59,439 nt of DNA from Welwitschia mirabilis. Lineage: Eukaryota; Gnetophyta; Gnetopsida; Welwitschiales. The stretch is from positions 177,162,352-177,221,790 of the forward strand of contig JBOZIK010000001.1 of NCBI GenBank assembly GCA_051453625.1. Direction: 5' to 3'. The translations under genes and the position numbers were made by a program. A model generated the notes under the pieces. The model searched no databases and had not been told where the DNA came from. It was given only the letters and a program-made list of their open reading frames with translations. Positions 10,362 to 24,120 of this stretch are shown here, piece after piece (the first letter of the stretch is position 1; each line of letters starts with the position of its first letter).

Positions 10362-13302
10362 TGTCAAATCCATGTTTTTCACCCAATAACTTAAATGTCA
10401 ATTTAATTTAAAAATGTGACATGAATGTTTTTTATTTAAATCCTATGACTAAAGACTTGATAAGTACTAATGTGATATTCAAGATTAATGGCTAAGCTTA
10501 TGCATAGTTTTAAAAATATCTCTATTTGAAATTTAATTAAAGAAAACTAGACGTCAAGATCTATGCAGCCAAGATAGCCTATTTTGCATTATTAGTGCAC
10601 CAAATCATAACACTAATTTAACACATCTAAAAATGACAAAATAGAATGCCTTTTAACTCAAAACATCTAGGTTTTATCCTAAAGAATATAGAGTAAGATC
10701 ATATTTATAAAAATATTAACATATAATTATGTTTTAAGCCATTTTTACATAAAAAACTAAGTATTTAAAATGTTCATGATGACTTTCATATTTTTTATCT
10801 CATGTAATCTATCTGCAAGTGTCTAAAGATGATTCTTTTAATGTTTTTCTCTTATAACACTTATATTATATATGTAACTACAATGCAAATGTAAACATGG
10901 GTTGCCAATGCAACTATAACACAAATGGAGGTTTCATTCATCACTGCATCTTCACAAAGCAAAACCTTTAAAATCCATTATTTTTCATTGATATCATTTT
11001 TGTTTTCTTTAAATATCTTTGTTTCTTAGATAGAATTTATGACGAATTTCCTCCAAAATTCGAATTTGCATAAAGAAAAAAATAAAGATAGCAATTTAAC
11101 TCTTATTTAATGGCATCTTGAGCACCCACTTACTATGCTTTCTTAGTGTGCCACCTAGCCCTAAAACATACATCAATTTAACATTGAATAATTGTTTTTA
11201 GATAATAATTCTTCAAATTAATGCTCAAAAATACTTAGTAGGAAACAAAATAAAATTCCTTCCACTAATGTTGCTTATTCTAGAATAGTGTTACAAGAAG
11301 TTCAATTTCCAACATTGTAGTTTACTTACATTCTCACAAGAAAAATAAACAATGGAAAATTAAACTATATTTTTAATAGCAGTGTTTCATGTTGATGATT
11401 CCTCTCTTACTCCCTCTTAGCTATTACATAAACATATGCTTAACCAATGGTGGTTGTTGCACTTTTATAGTATTTTCCCTTTTAACAACACCATTGTTAT
11501 CCAAAAATTCTATATGTATATTTTATACTTAATTTATTATTATAACTAATTAATATGTACACACATACATAAGCATTTATAAAATATCCATTAAAGATAT
11601 ATTTTTCCTAAATTTTAACATTCTATATTTAAATTATAGAATTTCCTAAGGAAATTTTATTAAATGTATAAAAATAAACTATCAAACTTTACATTTTTCT
11701 ATTAAAAGATGTATATCACCAAAACTTCTAAATGCATCATAGTATACATATATCAAATTTCAAGGTATTTCAAGACCATAAAATAACTACAACATCTAAG
11801 ATATAAAATATCTATTGAAAGATTATAAGTTTTACATTTCAAACCTAGCTTTATAATATAAAATGGAAAGTAATGGTCTCCACTCCATCATGCCCTCCTT
11901 AGTAATTAATTTAGCTTTTTAAGTACTTTAGTTTTTCCACCTATTTAACATAATAATATGGAGTGAAAATCATAAAATCTTCATATTTCTCAATATGGCC
12001 CAAGCAAGGTAAATATAAAGGTTAAATGAATCTCAAGTTACAATATAAATAAGATAAGATGAAGATTTCAAGTGATGAACTTATGGAAATGAAATGAGAA
12101 TAAGTGGTTTTTAATAAATTTTTTATATATTTTTATTTTTCTTCACTACCTCATTTGATGATCTATGAAGCCACTACCTCATTTGGTGATTTTTGGTTCT
12201 ATCAATTCCACTACTTTATTTGATAATACGTGGGTTTCTCATATCCTACTACCTCATTTGATAATCTATGGAGCCATTTGGTGATCTATGGATTTATCAA
12301 TTCCACTACCTCATTTAGTGATTTGTGAAACTCGTATTTTCATGATATCTAAAGATCATAAAATATCATAAGAAAATGGAAGGTACATCAAAAAAGATTT
12401 TTAATAGGATATAATTTTATACTAAGAATTAAGTTATGTAAGATTTCACATGAATTTCAAACTAATATAGATAATTATTATACCTCAAACTTTTACAAGT
12501 TCTATTAAGAAAGCAATAGAGATAAGTACTCATAATTAAGTAATACATCTCAACATTTTACAAGAAAGTAGTAAATTCATCAAGAAATAAGAAACTACTA
12601 GACATTAAAAGGATGAAAGAATACAAGAACCATGCAGAAATGTAGATAAATCTAGAACCATAAAAAGATGCAAAATAAAGGATCATATAAGATTCAAGAA
12701 TTAAATATAACCATATAAAGATGCAAAATTTAAATAGTACCATATAAAAATGCAAAATTTAAATAAGACCACAGAATATGCAAAAATTAAATAGAACCAT
12801 ATCTGAAGTTGGATGCAAAACTTTTCAATCTTTCAAAGACTTTAAGAATTCTAAGACTCTACTGTTTCCAAGAATTTAATTCTTTTAAAGATTAAAGTTT
12901 TAAAGTTACTAAGATTTGATAATAGATGATTTTTTAAGATCATACAAATAAAACGAGAAGAAATTCCTATATATAACAAGAAAATGTAGGGGATATGAAG
13001 AGACATTATCTTGAAGAGGATGCAAAAAGATACTATCTTGATAAAAACGGGTTATGATCCCATAACCCCTAATCATTACTTTGCTTGGAAAATAGGTGTG
13101 TTTAATATTCCATCATAATAATAATTACTTATCATGGTAAATATTTATTTTACTAATAAATAATAATCATAAAAAGATTCCTACATAAGTTATAATATTC
13201 AATTTCTTTAGCATTTTTCAACATAAGTAAAAGAAGATAAGTTAGTCACATGAAAAAATAATCATTAATGCTGACTTAAATAAATCATTCACAAGCAAAT
13301 TC
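10362..13302 (-). repeat. long gypsy (Tekay-like) LTR, second copy, truncated by gap
   Basis: This aligns by eye nearly end to end with the LTR at 39237-42438, in the same order: TGTCAAATCCATG terminus (TGTGAAATCCATG there), TTTTGCATT-TAGTGCACCAAAT, the TTAACATTGAATAATT segment, a terminal-exon-like C/T tract, the minisatellite near 12144, and the AAATTTAAATA/GACCATA repeats near 12720. The right end is lost in a 100-N gap; by comparison with the other two copies about 250-300 bp of LTR are missing or lie in the gap. The internal region belonging to it would lie to the left, where the non-gag ORF is found. Confidence 0.85.
12144..12330. repeat. minisatellite inside the gypsy LTR
   Basis: Imperfect tandem units begin with CACTACCTCATTTGGTGAT and continue with TCTATGGA plus a short variable tail. 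Unit starts lie at about 12144, 12172, 12209, 12247 and 12304, so spacing alternates around 28 and 37 bp, with one partly deleted unit. The same array is present in the other two LTR copies. Confidence 0.8.
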
Positions 13303-13402
13303 NNNNNNNNNNNNNNNNNNNNNNNNNNNNNNNNNNNNNNNNNNNNNNNNNNNNNNNNNNNNNNNNNNNNNNNNNNNNNNNNNNNNNNNNNNNNNNNNNN
13401 NN
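13303..13402. other. assembly gap, 100 N
   Basis: Run of exactly 100 N at the right edge of the second long LTR. The flanking sequences do not overlap. Confidence 0.99.
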
Positions 13403-14311
13403 GACTATACGAAAATCTAGTTTAATTTAAAAATAATTAATTAAACTTTGCTTCTTTTAACTAAATTTATTTCAAAATTTATGTCAAATGTTTTTTATTA
13501 CTAGACTTATCATTTTTTACTCTAGTTTGTTAAAAATATTTCTATAAATAACTTAGTCATAATCTATAAGTATAGTTTATATCACTATATTTATCACCCC
13601 TTTCCATGGCTTTTAGTTCTTAATATTTATCCACTTCTCATTTATCTCTTACTCTTATCAATCCCCTTCTAATTAGGAAGATCAATATATGTCTATTTAA
13701 CTTAGAAAGTTCTTAAATTGAAATGAATTTTACTAGTATTAGAGAGGTATCACCTTTGATAATATTTGAGGTAGTCTTTTCCCTTAATTTATCTTTTTAC
13801 TAGACTATTACTAATGTCTTATTTTATTTATGTAATATTATTCATGAAAATTAAATGAAATTGATTTAGTCTTAGAAATGATTTTATTATCCATCATCTA
13901 GTTACTAAATATGTTTGAATATAAACTTTGAGCTAAGATATACCCTAATTGATCAACTTAATAGATATGATGCATGCCTAAGGTAATTTTCTAGTTAAAC
14001 CTAGGAGTCGAAACAAATTATTCAACAAATAGAATGGAATAATCCTATCTAAAGTCTTTTAGCCTTTTATTTTGATGAAGATCATTTAAAGAAATTGGTT
14101 TTTTAGAATGACTTAGCCTATTAAAGTTTTTACAGTTGTTATGCCATATTAATAAGGGTCTTATATGATATTCTAGACTAGCTTCCTTTACTATCATCTA
14201 CTAAATCCATTAGCCAGAGAATATCCAAAGTAAAAACCAAGTTTAAGGATTTGTTTTTCTAAGGACATTCTTATTTCTACTTTTTTTTATTAATAAATGA
14301 TTGTATATTTA
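13403..14311. other. no gene seen
   Basis: A+T-rich sequence with dense stops in all frames. It does not continue the LTR left of the gap in any way I can align. Confidence 0.35.
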
Positions 14312-14757
14312 TAGTGATCTAGATTTAAACTAAGTAAAACACTTAGTATCATTATTCCATAGGAATATATTCTCATTTTCAATAAAAACTCAAATGAAAG
14401 AAAATATAAAGTTAAGAAGAAAAAGACAATCTTCAATCAGTGATGCAAGGAAATGGAAATGCTATAAGGATCTAGTAATTCATCCAATTCTCCTCTTCTA
14501 CTTTCATGATTCTTATATTCAAAAACATGAAATAAATTATGAAGTCATTAAGGATTAGTTTGGAAGTGTAATCTCATCTACCACACAAGTGTTAATAAGT
14601 TATCTAGTCCTCCTGATACTTCATAGCCCTTTATAAACATGGGAAGTATGAATCAAAGTGCATAATAAATATTAAATAATAAGAACTATAAGTTCTAAAG
14701 TAATTTAAAATAACTAACATAGTTCAAAAGAACTTGATAATTCAATAATCTTACCTA
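14312..14757 (-). repeat. family D leader, copy 1
   Basis: About 450 bp on the downstream side of the primer site at 14760-14773, alignable with 19309-19762. Shared segments include AAATTATNAAGTCATTAAGG and the TTAGTAAGTTATCTA-type sequence. No reading frame is preserved; it is probably untranslated leader of an LTR element. Confidence 0.55.
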
Positions 14758-14759
14758 AA

Positions 14760-14773
14760 GATTTCTGATACCA
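14760..14773 (-). other. primer-binding site, tRNA-iMet type (family D copy 1)
   Basis: On the minus strand this reads TGGTATCAGAAATC, matching the first ten bases of the tRNA-iMet complement. It lies between the two blocks that repeat at 19309-20635. Confidence 0.6.
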
Positions 14774-14777
14774 TTTC

Positions 14778-15614
14778 TTATTATTAACAATAAAATAATG
14801 AATCAATTTTAAGAACTAATCCTACCTATATATTACTAATGTTAATTAAATTATGTAATAACAATTAAAGATATTAAACTATCTCTTATATTAGAATCTA
14901 AAATGAAAATAAATTACATTAATGAATATGGGTGAAGAAAAAATTCTTCTCAACTAGCCTTAGATCAAGCCACCCCTATGAAAGGTATTTGAGTGTCATG
15001 ACGTCTAAGCATATAAATCTTTTCCATGTTAAGCCAACCAAAGATGTTTACAATGAAGTGACAAGGCCATTTTCTAGAACGGAAAAGAAGCTCTAATTTT
15101 AAGTTATCATTGCATTAGGTATTATATTATGTATTAGGTGGGTGACTACATAAGAGATGGGTTACAATGGGTAGTGACTTAAGAAGGAAGTTATAAATAT
15201 TTGACATGTATCTAAAAAGAAATATGATTCATCTTCATGTGCAAACATGGTAATGAAATGTTCTTTAACTACTTCTAATAGATGCCATATCATGTTTCTT
15301 TGTTTAAGTCATTATCATTCTAGCACATGTTGCTATGACATGTTAATTTGTATTTATGCCATGTGTTACTGGAGTTAAAGATTATATTCTATTTTTATCT
15401 AACTAATCCCATAAGTGAAAAATTATTAATTCCTTAAGAAGGTGTAGGAACATGAGTCTTTTACCATTCTATCTCAAAAGGCTAGTGGTGTTGGTAGCCA
15501 TGGTAGACAATGTCAGTGTTATTTGCTAGATTTCTTTTATCTTTTTGCATGTTCTTTAGAAGGCACTAATATATTTGCTAATGTTAGTGGGAAATTCATA
15601 ATCTCATGAAAACA
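14778..15614 (-). repeat. family D LTR, copy 1 (about 0.84 kb)
   Basis: This aligns by eye with 19780-20635. The right end is CTCATGAAAACA, giving a minus-strand start TGTTTTCATG; the left end next to the primer site is decayed (TTATTATTAAC against TGATCATTAAA in copy 2). Shared internal words include TAGATGCCATATCATGT and ATCTTTTTGCATGTTCTTTAG. The copia or gypsy origin is undetermined because no pol is attached. Confidence 0.6.
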
Positions 15615-18600
15615 CTCCCCTAACTGATCTTTTTCTGATTCCTTAGCAAAAATTAATGAAAAAATGGTGTCATGAAACATTTAACTATGTTAAAAATGGC
15701 AAGTAAATAAATGATATGATATTTTTAAAAATTTTTAATTAATTTTTAATGAATAAGAAATCAAAATTAAAAAACAAAAAATCATGTATAAGTAGATATT
15801 ATACCCCCAACCAAAATTCAACTTTATCCTCAAATATACAAAGATGGAAATTTTATAGAAGATTTTTTATAACAAGTTCATTAGATGTCTAGTAAATGAT
15901 GATGAATGCATTTATAAAAAACAATGCAATGTAAGGCTTAACCTAAAATGCAATGTTTAGAAAATATAAAATAACAAACCTAATGGAAAATACATTAATC
16001 CATAAATTTAAAAGATATAATACCTTACTTAATGGTGAAATTTATTGAAGATTTCTTAAATTTTATTCTAAATTTAAATGTGTTAGATTATTAAACGAAT
16101 AATGTATCCTCTATGTAAACTTGCAAGCAATTAAAAATTAGTTAAGCAAATTCTCAAGTATACAAACTAAGGAAAGTAAATACAAAACCATCTTCCAATT
16201 CCATCTTTTTTATTCTAATGTATCTTTTCTATAATAATGCTTTATTCCCTATTTCAAAAATTTTGATAAAAATTGGGCATTTAGTATTATAACATCTCCT
16301 TTTAATAAAGTTAAATATGTTGATTTATGAAAAAGTCAGTTCTACATTTCCAGTGAGCTTTTATAAGTTCCTATGAAGTTAACCATATCATAAGCTAAAT
16401 TACTAGAGCTACACTACCTATGAGTGTCCATAGCCTTGATGTAGTTAACTAAATTTAATTATTAATTATCAATAATTAATGTTCTTTTGAAAAGAAGATA
16501 TTTTTATTTTCTTTTAATTACTCCATCTCATATTCGATTAATTTAATGCACATAAAGATGTCATTAGCTCATTGGCCTAGTCAAGATAAATATTGTAGCC
16601 ATAAAATGCTTAAAAATAATTCACTTAACATGAAAGTAGATTCCACCTTAATTCAACTAGACTTTTTAATTATAAGACTTTTAAGTGAAACTAATCCTTA
16701 ATAATATCATTCAAAAATAAGTAGAATTTTTGCTTGAAAACTATAAGTAAACTTAAATTCTACCTATTTTGTAATAACAATGCAATCATTTTTTAATTCA
16801 CGTATCACCATTAACTAGGATTATCTAATATAATTAACTCATGAATATATGAAAGATGAGGATGGTTGATGGATTAAAGAGAAATAACAACAATGGAAAA
16901 AATGGATAATGGAGTTTCAAGTTATAATGTTTTATTTGATGGAGTGAATGTTATTTAGAATTTCATACATAACAATGTTTAAGAGAGTGATTATATAGGT
17001 AGACATGCTTGTAAGGTTTTAAATAAGAAATATCATCAAGCATAAAAATTTTTAAGAAATTTTAATTTCTCAAGCCAAAATTTATTCTAAAAGGAAACTG
17101 TACATTAAAAAAATCCTAACTTAAAATTATACAAAAAAGCTAAAATATTTTCAAGGCATTTTCCATGGTATTACACATGTGGAGGCTCAAAATAATGAAT
17201 GCAATATTCAAATGATGTATTAAAATTATGTCACACATTCAAAGGGGAGATCAAATCCATAAAAATATGTATACATAAATTCAAAAAGTTTAGAAGAATA
17301 TTAACATTAGTAGTAAAATTTATTTAATTAAAATCAATAATTTTCCAACCCTTGGCTTGTTTCTACTTGCTTAACAACTTACGCAAGATGTTATTTTTGA
17401 AGGAAGATAAAGATTACATGAAAATCATAATCAGTGAATGATTACTAAGAAAGGTATTATAAGATGTTTTCATAGGTGTGTGTTTTTCTTCATCATGAAG
17501 GTTCAAGTCTTTGTTTAAAAAATGAAGATAACATGATTAGTTTAATGGGTTGTTGGAAAAAATATTTTTTAAGAAATGAATTATGTTTAATCTTTTAGTT
17601 AATGTTCTCCTTTTTGTTAAGGTTCTTAAGGAGTTCTTCCTCATAAGGTTACATAGGTAACATTAGTTAAAGTTCATGGATAGGTTTGATTTCATCAATG
17701 TTGCTTTTATCTTTTATTGTATAACATTAAAATTTTTATTCTTCCATCATTTTTTACTTAATTATTATGAATTAATCATCATCTAATGTATATAATTCTA
17801 TACCAAAGTAAAGTCTACATGCATCTAATCAATCACTCTCTAAGGCATGTATAAATACAAGGTTCTCTTCGTTGTCTTCATGAGCTTCTTTATAGTTTTC
17901 TTTATAATTTCTAAGGAATAAGGTTTAGATGTGTAACTTCTAGTTTTATAATCCCTCTAAGGTTCTTTAAGCTTATTAGTTCATGGAATGTATAAGGTTT
18001 TCTTCTTTTAGTACATTAGATATTTGAGTGGTGACTTAGATTAATTATTGGATATCTTACTCAAGTCTTTGATTTATTTACTTAAGTATTTTATTTATTT
18101 GTATTTGTACTTTATAAATCATTTAAGGGTATCTTTAAGGAGTGTAAAAATGATTTAAAAGAAGAAGGTTATTTGTTAAAGAATGAAGGATATGGAAGGA
18201 AAGATAAGGGTATTCATGGAAAGATGAAGGTCAAGAATTAAATAATGGTAAATATGGAAATGAGGGTGGTGGATATGAATCGTGATAAGTAAATGAACAT
18301 GAGGGATCAAACTCATATAATTTTGTATATAAATCATNNNNNNNNNNAGAATTAGTAATTATAAATATATTGATTTAGGTATGATTTGAGTTGAAGATAC
18401 TCTTCAAACATCTATCTAGATTAGATAAAATCTCCTACAATATGTTTGGGTTGGATTTGATCCTAAAAACTATAAGGCTAAATAAAATTTAGATTAGAAG
18501 GTATCTAAAACTAATATAAAGACTAATTCATGGTTTAATTTTAAGAAATAGTTAACACTTTTATTTGAAACTTCACATTTTTTAGGATCAAAGATTTAGT

Positions 18601-19308
18601 GAAAGCTAGCAAGTTCAAAAGGTTTAAAGAGAAAACATAGGGATTTTATTCAAGTTCTAGAGTCTTTGAGGTAGGAATACTAGTGGCACTAGTCAAGGAT
18701 AATGGTGGCATTAGTTTGCTTAAGTAAAAATTATTGAAAAAAAGATAGAGTGTTTGTTTCATATATGCAAAATATTTAAGGTTGCAAGGTTAAATAAAAG
18801 ATTAACAAAAACTTGAAATGACTATTTTTTAAAAAAAATTACACCTAAGAAATTAACCTAAAAATTTAAATTTTCATAAACATTCTAATAGAAATAAAAA
18901 TTAACAAAACTAAAAAAATTATAGATTTTTATAAAAATTATAGTTTGGTTTAGCTTTAGATCATGATCATCAGTTTTGATTACAGTTGTAGGAAAGTCGT
19001 TACACCTACAACATGAAATATTTGATATGAAAATGTAGTTTTAGCTGTTATAAAAGGTAATTAAACTTAATAATTTTAACTAGTTTTTTTTACTAGAAAT
19101 GGACTAGTACCTACTAGTAGTTAAAAAGGAAAATAGCATTAAAAAAACAAAAATATCTAGTTCGGTATCATTGGAAAGAGGACTAGTACCCACAACTAGA
19201 AAGATAAAATCGAACTAATAATTGCAAGAAATATAATCACATACTCTTAAAAAATTATGGAGCCAATTCATCCCTAACAATAATACTAAAATCTAGCCAT
19301 ATCTTTGC
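15615..19308. other. no gene recognised between the two family D copies
   Basis: A+T-rich sequence of 3.7 kb. No retroelement protein motif was recognised on either strand. A 10-N gap is at 18338-18347. Near 19101 and 19178 the phrase GGACTAGTACC occurs twice in about 77 bp, too short to classify. Confidence 0.35.
18338..18347. other. assembly gap, 10 N
   Basis: Run of ten N in unclassified sequence. Confidence 0.99.
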
Positions 19309-19762
19309 AATGATCTAAATTTATACTAAGTGAATTACTATATATGAGGTAAATTTAATCAATATATAATATTATTCTATTTACAATACAAACTTAAATA
19401 AAATAAAATCATAATTTGGGAAAGGAAGCAATCTTTACTAGATGATGCAAAGTAATAGGAATGCTCTAAGAATCTATCAATTTTTCCAACTATTATCCTT
19501 TAATTCAATGATTCTTATATCTTGAAACATGCATTAAATTATCAAGTCATTAAGGATCAACATGAAGTCATAATGTCATCCATCACATGAGTGTTAGTAA
19601 GTTATCTAATTAACTTGATACTTCACAATTCTTTATAAGCATAAAAAGTATGAACTAAACTACACAAGATGAATTAAACAACAAAAAATATTAATAAAAA
19701 GAGTAACTTTAGATAACTCAAATTGTTTAAAAGGTATTGGTAATTAGTTAGAATCATCTAAA
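19309..19762 (-). repeat. family D leader, copy 2
   Basis: Alignable with 14312-14757 in the same orientation and order, directly left of the copy 2 primer site. No open frame is preserved. Confidence 0.55.
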
Positions 19763-19775
19763 GATTGTTATACCA
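19763..19775 (-). other. primer-binding site remnant (family D copy 2)
   Basis: On the minus strand this reads TGGTATAACAATC, at the position homologous to TGGTATCAGAAATC in copy 1. Confidence 0.45.
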
Positions 19776-19779
19776 TTTT

Positions 19780-20635
19780 TGATCATTAAAAATAAAAGAA
19801 TGACCTATTTTAAGAATGATTACTACCTAAATATTACTTGTATTAATCAAAATTATTTGTTAAAAATAAAAATTTTTAAAACAATTATTTATTAAAACTA
19901 AAGAAATCATACATTACATCAAGTGGAGGAGGTAAAGAAGAAGAACTTATCAACTAGTCTCAAATCATTCCACCCCCAAGATAGAGTGTTAGAGCACTAT
20001 GACATTCTAGCCTCTAATTCTTCTTCATGTTAAGTTAAATAAAATATGTTTATAATAGGGTGCCTTTTGATAGATGAGGAAAGGATCTTAAAGTCTAAGT
20101 CATCATTAAATTAGCTATTAAAAAATTAGCTATTATCTTATGCATTAGGTGGATGGCTACATGAAAGAGGGATTATAATGGATGGTTTCTTAATAAGAAA
20201 GTTACAAACATTTAGCATGTAGCCAAAATGAAAGATTCTTTGTATTCATATGCAAACATGATGATTATGAATCCTTTTACTAATGATGAGGCTACTAATA
20301 GATGCCATATCATGTATCTTCATATTAATAATCCTTGTTGTATTATATCACACTATGATTTATTGATTTATACTTCTATCATCTTTTGATAAAGTTAAAG
20401 ATCAAATTTTATTTTTTTCTGACTAAGTTCATAAGTGAAAAATTATTAATTTCCTAAGAAGTTATAAGATCATGAGTTTTTCTACCATTCTGCCTTAAAA
20501 GGCCAGTGGCACCAATAGTTCTTGCTGGTAGTGCTAACATTGTTTGCTAGATTTCTTTCATCTTTTTGCATGTTCTTTAGCAAATAATAATATACCTACT
20601 AATGTTAGTGGAAAACTCATAATCTTATGAAAACA
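19780..20635 (-). repeat. family D LTR, copy 2 (about 0.86 kb)
   Basis: The plus-strand ends are TGATCATTAAA and CTTATGAAAACA, giving TG...CA termini. It aligns by eye with 14778-15614. Both copies keep the LTR, primer site and leader in the same order, so each is a 5' end of an element whose remainder is lost or unrecognisable. Confidence 0.6.
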
Positions 20636-21389
20636 TGATAAAATGAATATAAAACATTATTTTATATTAAACCAATAAATTAAGTATATTTCCCTATGTT
20701 AAATTAATTAATTATACTTATTAGAATATCAATTTTGGCATGCAAACAACAAAGTCTATCAATTAGATTATTAGGTCATCATAAACTACTACTTTAACAA
20801 AATAAATTTTTCTTTTATGGCCATATTTTACTTCAATAATCATTTATATTTCTATTTTAATAAAATGTTTTGCTTAATAGATATTATTTAATTATAAAAT
20901 TTAAAATAAGTAGCAAGAATATACTCATCAGATATCTTAAATCCTAAAACATGAATATACTCATGTAGCTCTTCTTATGTAAATTTATTTGTTTAGCACA
21001 TTTTATTTGAAAAGAGTATTTAAAACTAATCATGCCTTATATAATATCTAATGCATGATTTATCCCTTTATAATTGCAAGTGAATGTGCTTATTCAATGT
21101 AAAAAAACATTTTCAATGAGGAGAGTGTAACTATTGTCAAAAGTATAAGGACTGATGGAGTTCTCATTGATATCCTTTTATACTGTCAAATACTTCCCTA
21201 CAGAATATGACCCTAGTGTATTTCTGGTATATTACTATTAGAATAATTGTACTTATATCATAACTTCTTAACTTGTTTAAAACATTATTTGATATAACCC
21301 CATCTTTTTAGAAGTCTTACCTGTCATATAATGAAAAATAATCCATCTATAAAAGTTTACAAAATAGATAGATATTCACTTTTTTTTAA
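20636..21389. other. no gene seen; expected position of 3' LTR of the Tat-like element
   Basis: Downstream (minus strand) of the integrase remnant. No polypurine tract or LTR terminus was recognised. Confidence 0.3.
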
Positions 21390-21865
21390 GTGTTAATCAT
21401 ATTATTTTAATAATCTAATTTATCTACATTATTTTTATAGATAGAACTATTTCCATCTTATGAGGTTTTTCTAATGTTTTAAGCAATGAAATTTCTTTAG
21501 TGTGGGTTTTAATTCCATGTCAATTAACATGAAAAGTTTCTTTTAATTCATGATAAAATATTACCACTATCCCATTAGGTAGTATTTTATTATGGTATAA
21601 TATCCTATCCTTTTTCAAACATTTTTTTTTTTTTTTGCAAAAATATACTTAGGATTAAAAACTAATGCTTCATCACCTACTTTAAAGTTAGTTTTTCTTA
21701 TATTTTTATCATGCCATATTTAACTTTCTATTGAGTTCATTATTTCCTCATTAAAGCATTTCTTTAATCTTCATCTAGTTTATTTACATTTATTACTTAT
21801 TCTTCTTGTGCTTTATTAATATTTTAATTTAATTATTAAACTAATTTATAAGATTTCATTGGATA
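21390..21865 (-). pseudogene. Ty3/gypsy integrase C-terminal remnant, Tat-like
   Basis: Minus-strand reading gives a Leu/Glu-rich stretch (KAQEE, NKLDED), then HDKNIRKTNFKVGDEALVF near 21655-21720, then GIVVI, ELKETFHVN and the KPHKMEIVLSI tail. The HDK-(x)-I-x(4)-F-x-x-GD-x-AL-V/L-x-F/Y pattern followed by a VNG-like box is characteristic of the integrase C-terminus of Tat/Athila gypsy elements, where it precedes the end of pol. Stops and a poly-T run (about 21622-21637 plus strand) break the frame. Integrase core, RT and gag were not recognised upstream to about 24100. Tat-type elements use a tRNA-Asp primer, like family C, but no physical link between the two is shown. Confidence 0.65.
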
Positions 21866-24120
21866 TTCCATAAACATACCAATGTAAACTTGTGCATTAA
21901 TTTTTTCATAATTCTTACTTAGAACATGAATGTGATACTTACATCCAAATAATTAAAGATGGTAAAGAATCAAATTATAATCATATAATTTTTATTTAGA
22001 TGATTCATCATATTCCAAAACATAACCTATGTATTTGCTTACGTACATTCTAGTATTCATAGCTTATATTAACCTCATGAGTATCTTTTACAACCATCAA
22101 AATACATCATTAAACATGTTATATGAATAATGATGTGATTATAGCATCTATTAATTATATTAAATTATATTATTCTTTAGTATTTATTTAAATACTTCAT
22201 TTCTTCTAAAATAAAATACAAATTAAACATGGTAGAGGTCTTCTTAGCACCATTATAAAATTGAAAACCTTTATTTACATTTTCAAGTTCTTTTTTTTGG
22301 GGGGGAAAGGATTTAGCTTTAAATACTTTAAATATATGCAGACCTTAAAATTTTATTCTAACAAAGTAAATTCATTTCGTATAGCCAAAGAAAACATCAA
22401 CAAAAGTGGAAAAATAGTAGCATTACTAGAGGGATTCTTCATGTAGCACATAATAGTCTATTTATCATTCAGCAATGTTGAGCTAATATTGATAATACAT
22501 TAGCTTTAGCACTTGTTTAAAAAAATGAAGATGTAAATCAATTACAAAGAAAAATAATATAAAGATATAATTCCTTATTATTTATAGGAATAGGCATTTG
22601 ATGACATAGATTAGAATCTAGAAATGAATATCAAGCTTATTTTTCGAACATGAATACTTCACATTAGAGAATCTTTTATGGAAGGTAGGTATGAAAGGAC
22701 AATCATTTACATACATCGCATTTAGAAAGTGAGGATGAGGATGTATCAAATTAGAATCTCACAAGTGAGATTATGGCATATTATCTTTTAAAATATTACA
22801 AGAAATTTTGTGCATTTTAATAGAGTATTAAATATATCTTTATCTTTCTATCCATATAGTCCTTTATGATAAGATTATGATGAGTATCATAAATATCAAT
22901 TAAATCCTTTACCATGATACTAAATAATATTATTTTATAAAATAAAATAATGAGAGAAAATATAAGAAGGAATAAAAAAATAATTATTAATTATTTACTA
23001 AGAGATGAATGATAATTTAAAAGTAATTAAATCTTACTCACAATTAGAATTAGTGTTTTATCTACAACAATGACTTAACTAAATTTTTTTATGAATTTAT
23101 TAAAATAATAATTTATATGTACTTTGTGTCACTAAAAATATAAGTTTTATATTAAGAAATATTATCTCTTATATAAGCATATTTATAACTCTAAAAGATG
23201 CATTAGATTCATAGATACTAGGGTAATTACAAGAACTAGAATCATCATTGACTACATTTACCTTAAGAGTTGACTCGATTTTGTTCCTCTAGAAATAATT
23301 AATAATATGTTGTTATTAACTATAATGTAAATACTAATCTTATTTTATTTAAGATAATCATTATGTTAGTTCATCACTTATTTAGATGTAATTGTTGTCA
23401 TTAAGTATATATGTAAAGCTTATTATAATTTTTAATACTACTTTTTTGTTTTTATCCTTAGCTAAAAATTAGAAGTATATAATTTTTTTAAGTTCTTTCT
23501 ACTTTATTCATGAAAATAAAATTCCTATGTGGTAAATCAAACATCATGTTTCATAGTTTATTACTATGATTTAATGACAAATCATAACTATGCAATAACA
23601 AGTACTTCAAACGATATATTATAAGGTTAACATAATAAATTAAAAACTTGGTTTTATAGATTAATTTCTATTTTTTAGTATTAATCATTTATTTAATTAA
23701 TTATTATATTTTACTTATTTGATAATCTAGTATATTCATACTTGTACTATGATTAATAAGCTCCAACTCATTTTTGGTGTAGAAGGTATTCTCTAAGATT
23801 ATATTATTAATGTAACTTATTTTATTTTATCCATAACCTAGTTATACTAAAAATTTATAGATTTTCCCATAGTCTTGATAATTTTATAAAAATATAAATA
23901 CAAGCATCTTCTTTATCCTAATTTGGAATATATACATGTTTCTTATCAAATAAGTTTTATCAAATCCATAAATATTATTGACATGAAATTTTCATACCAA
24001 TCTTTTTAATTTTAATCATTGTAAAGAGTGAAAAGTATGTTTATCCTCATTTTAGTCATCATCATATGAGTGAATGAGAGACTTACTTTAATAATTAAAA
24101 ATCTTCTATACAATTATTTA
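21866..24120. other. no gene recognised upstream of the Tat-like integrase
   Basis: Very A+T-rich, with stops in all frames. A stretch near 21850-21950 (minus) contains FGCKYHIHVL, faintly reminiscent of a copia integrase end, but it is too short to assign. Confidence 0.3.

Noticed and set aside
12144-12330. CRISPR-like array
   Set aside because: Units are imperfect, adjacent, of alternating 28/37-bp spacing with no unique spacers, and lie inside a plant LTR.
21850-21960. Copia integrase C-terminus (FGCKYHIHVL)
   Set aside because: The phrase resembles the copia FGCxAYxHV motif, but it merges within 100 bp into a gypsy integrase end, and no further copia motif supports it.
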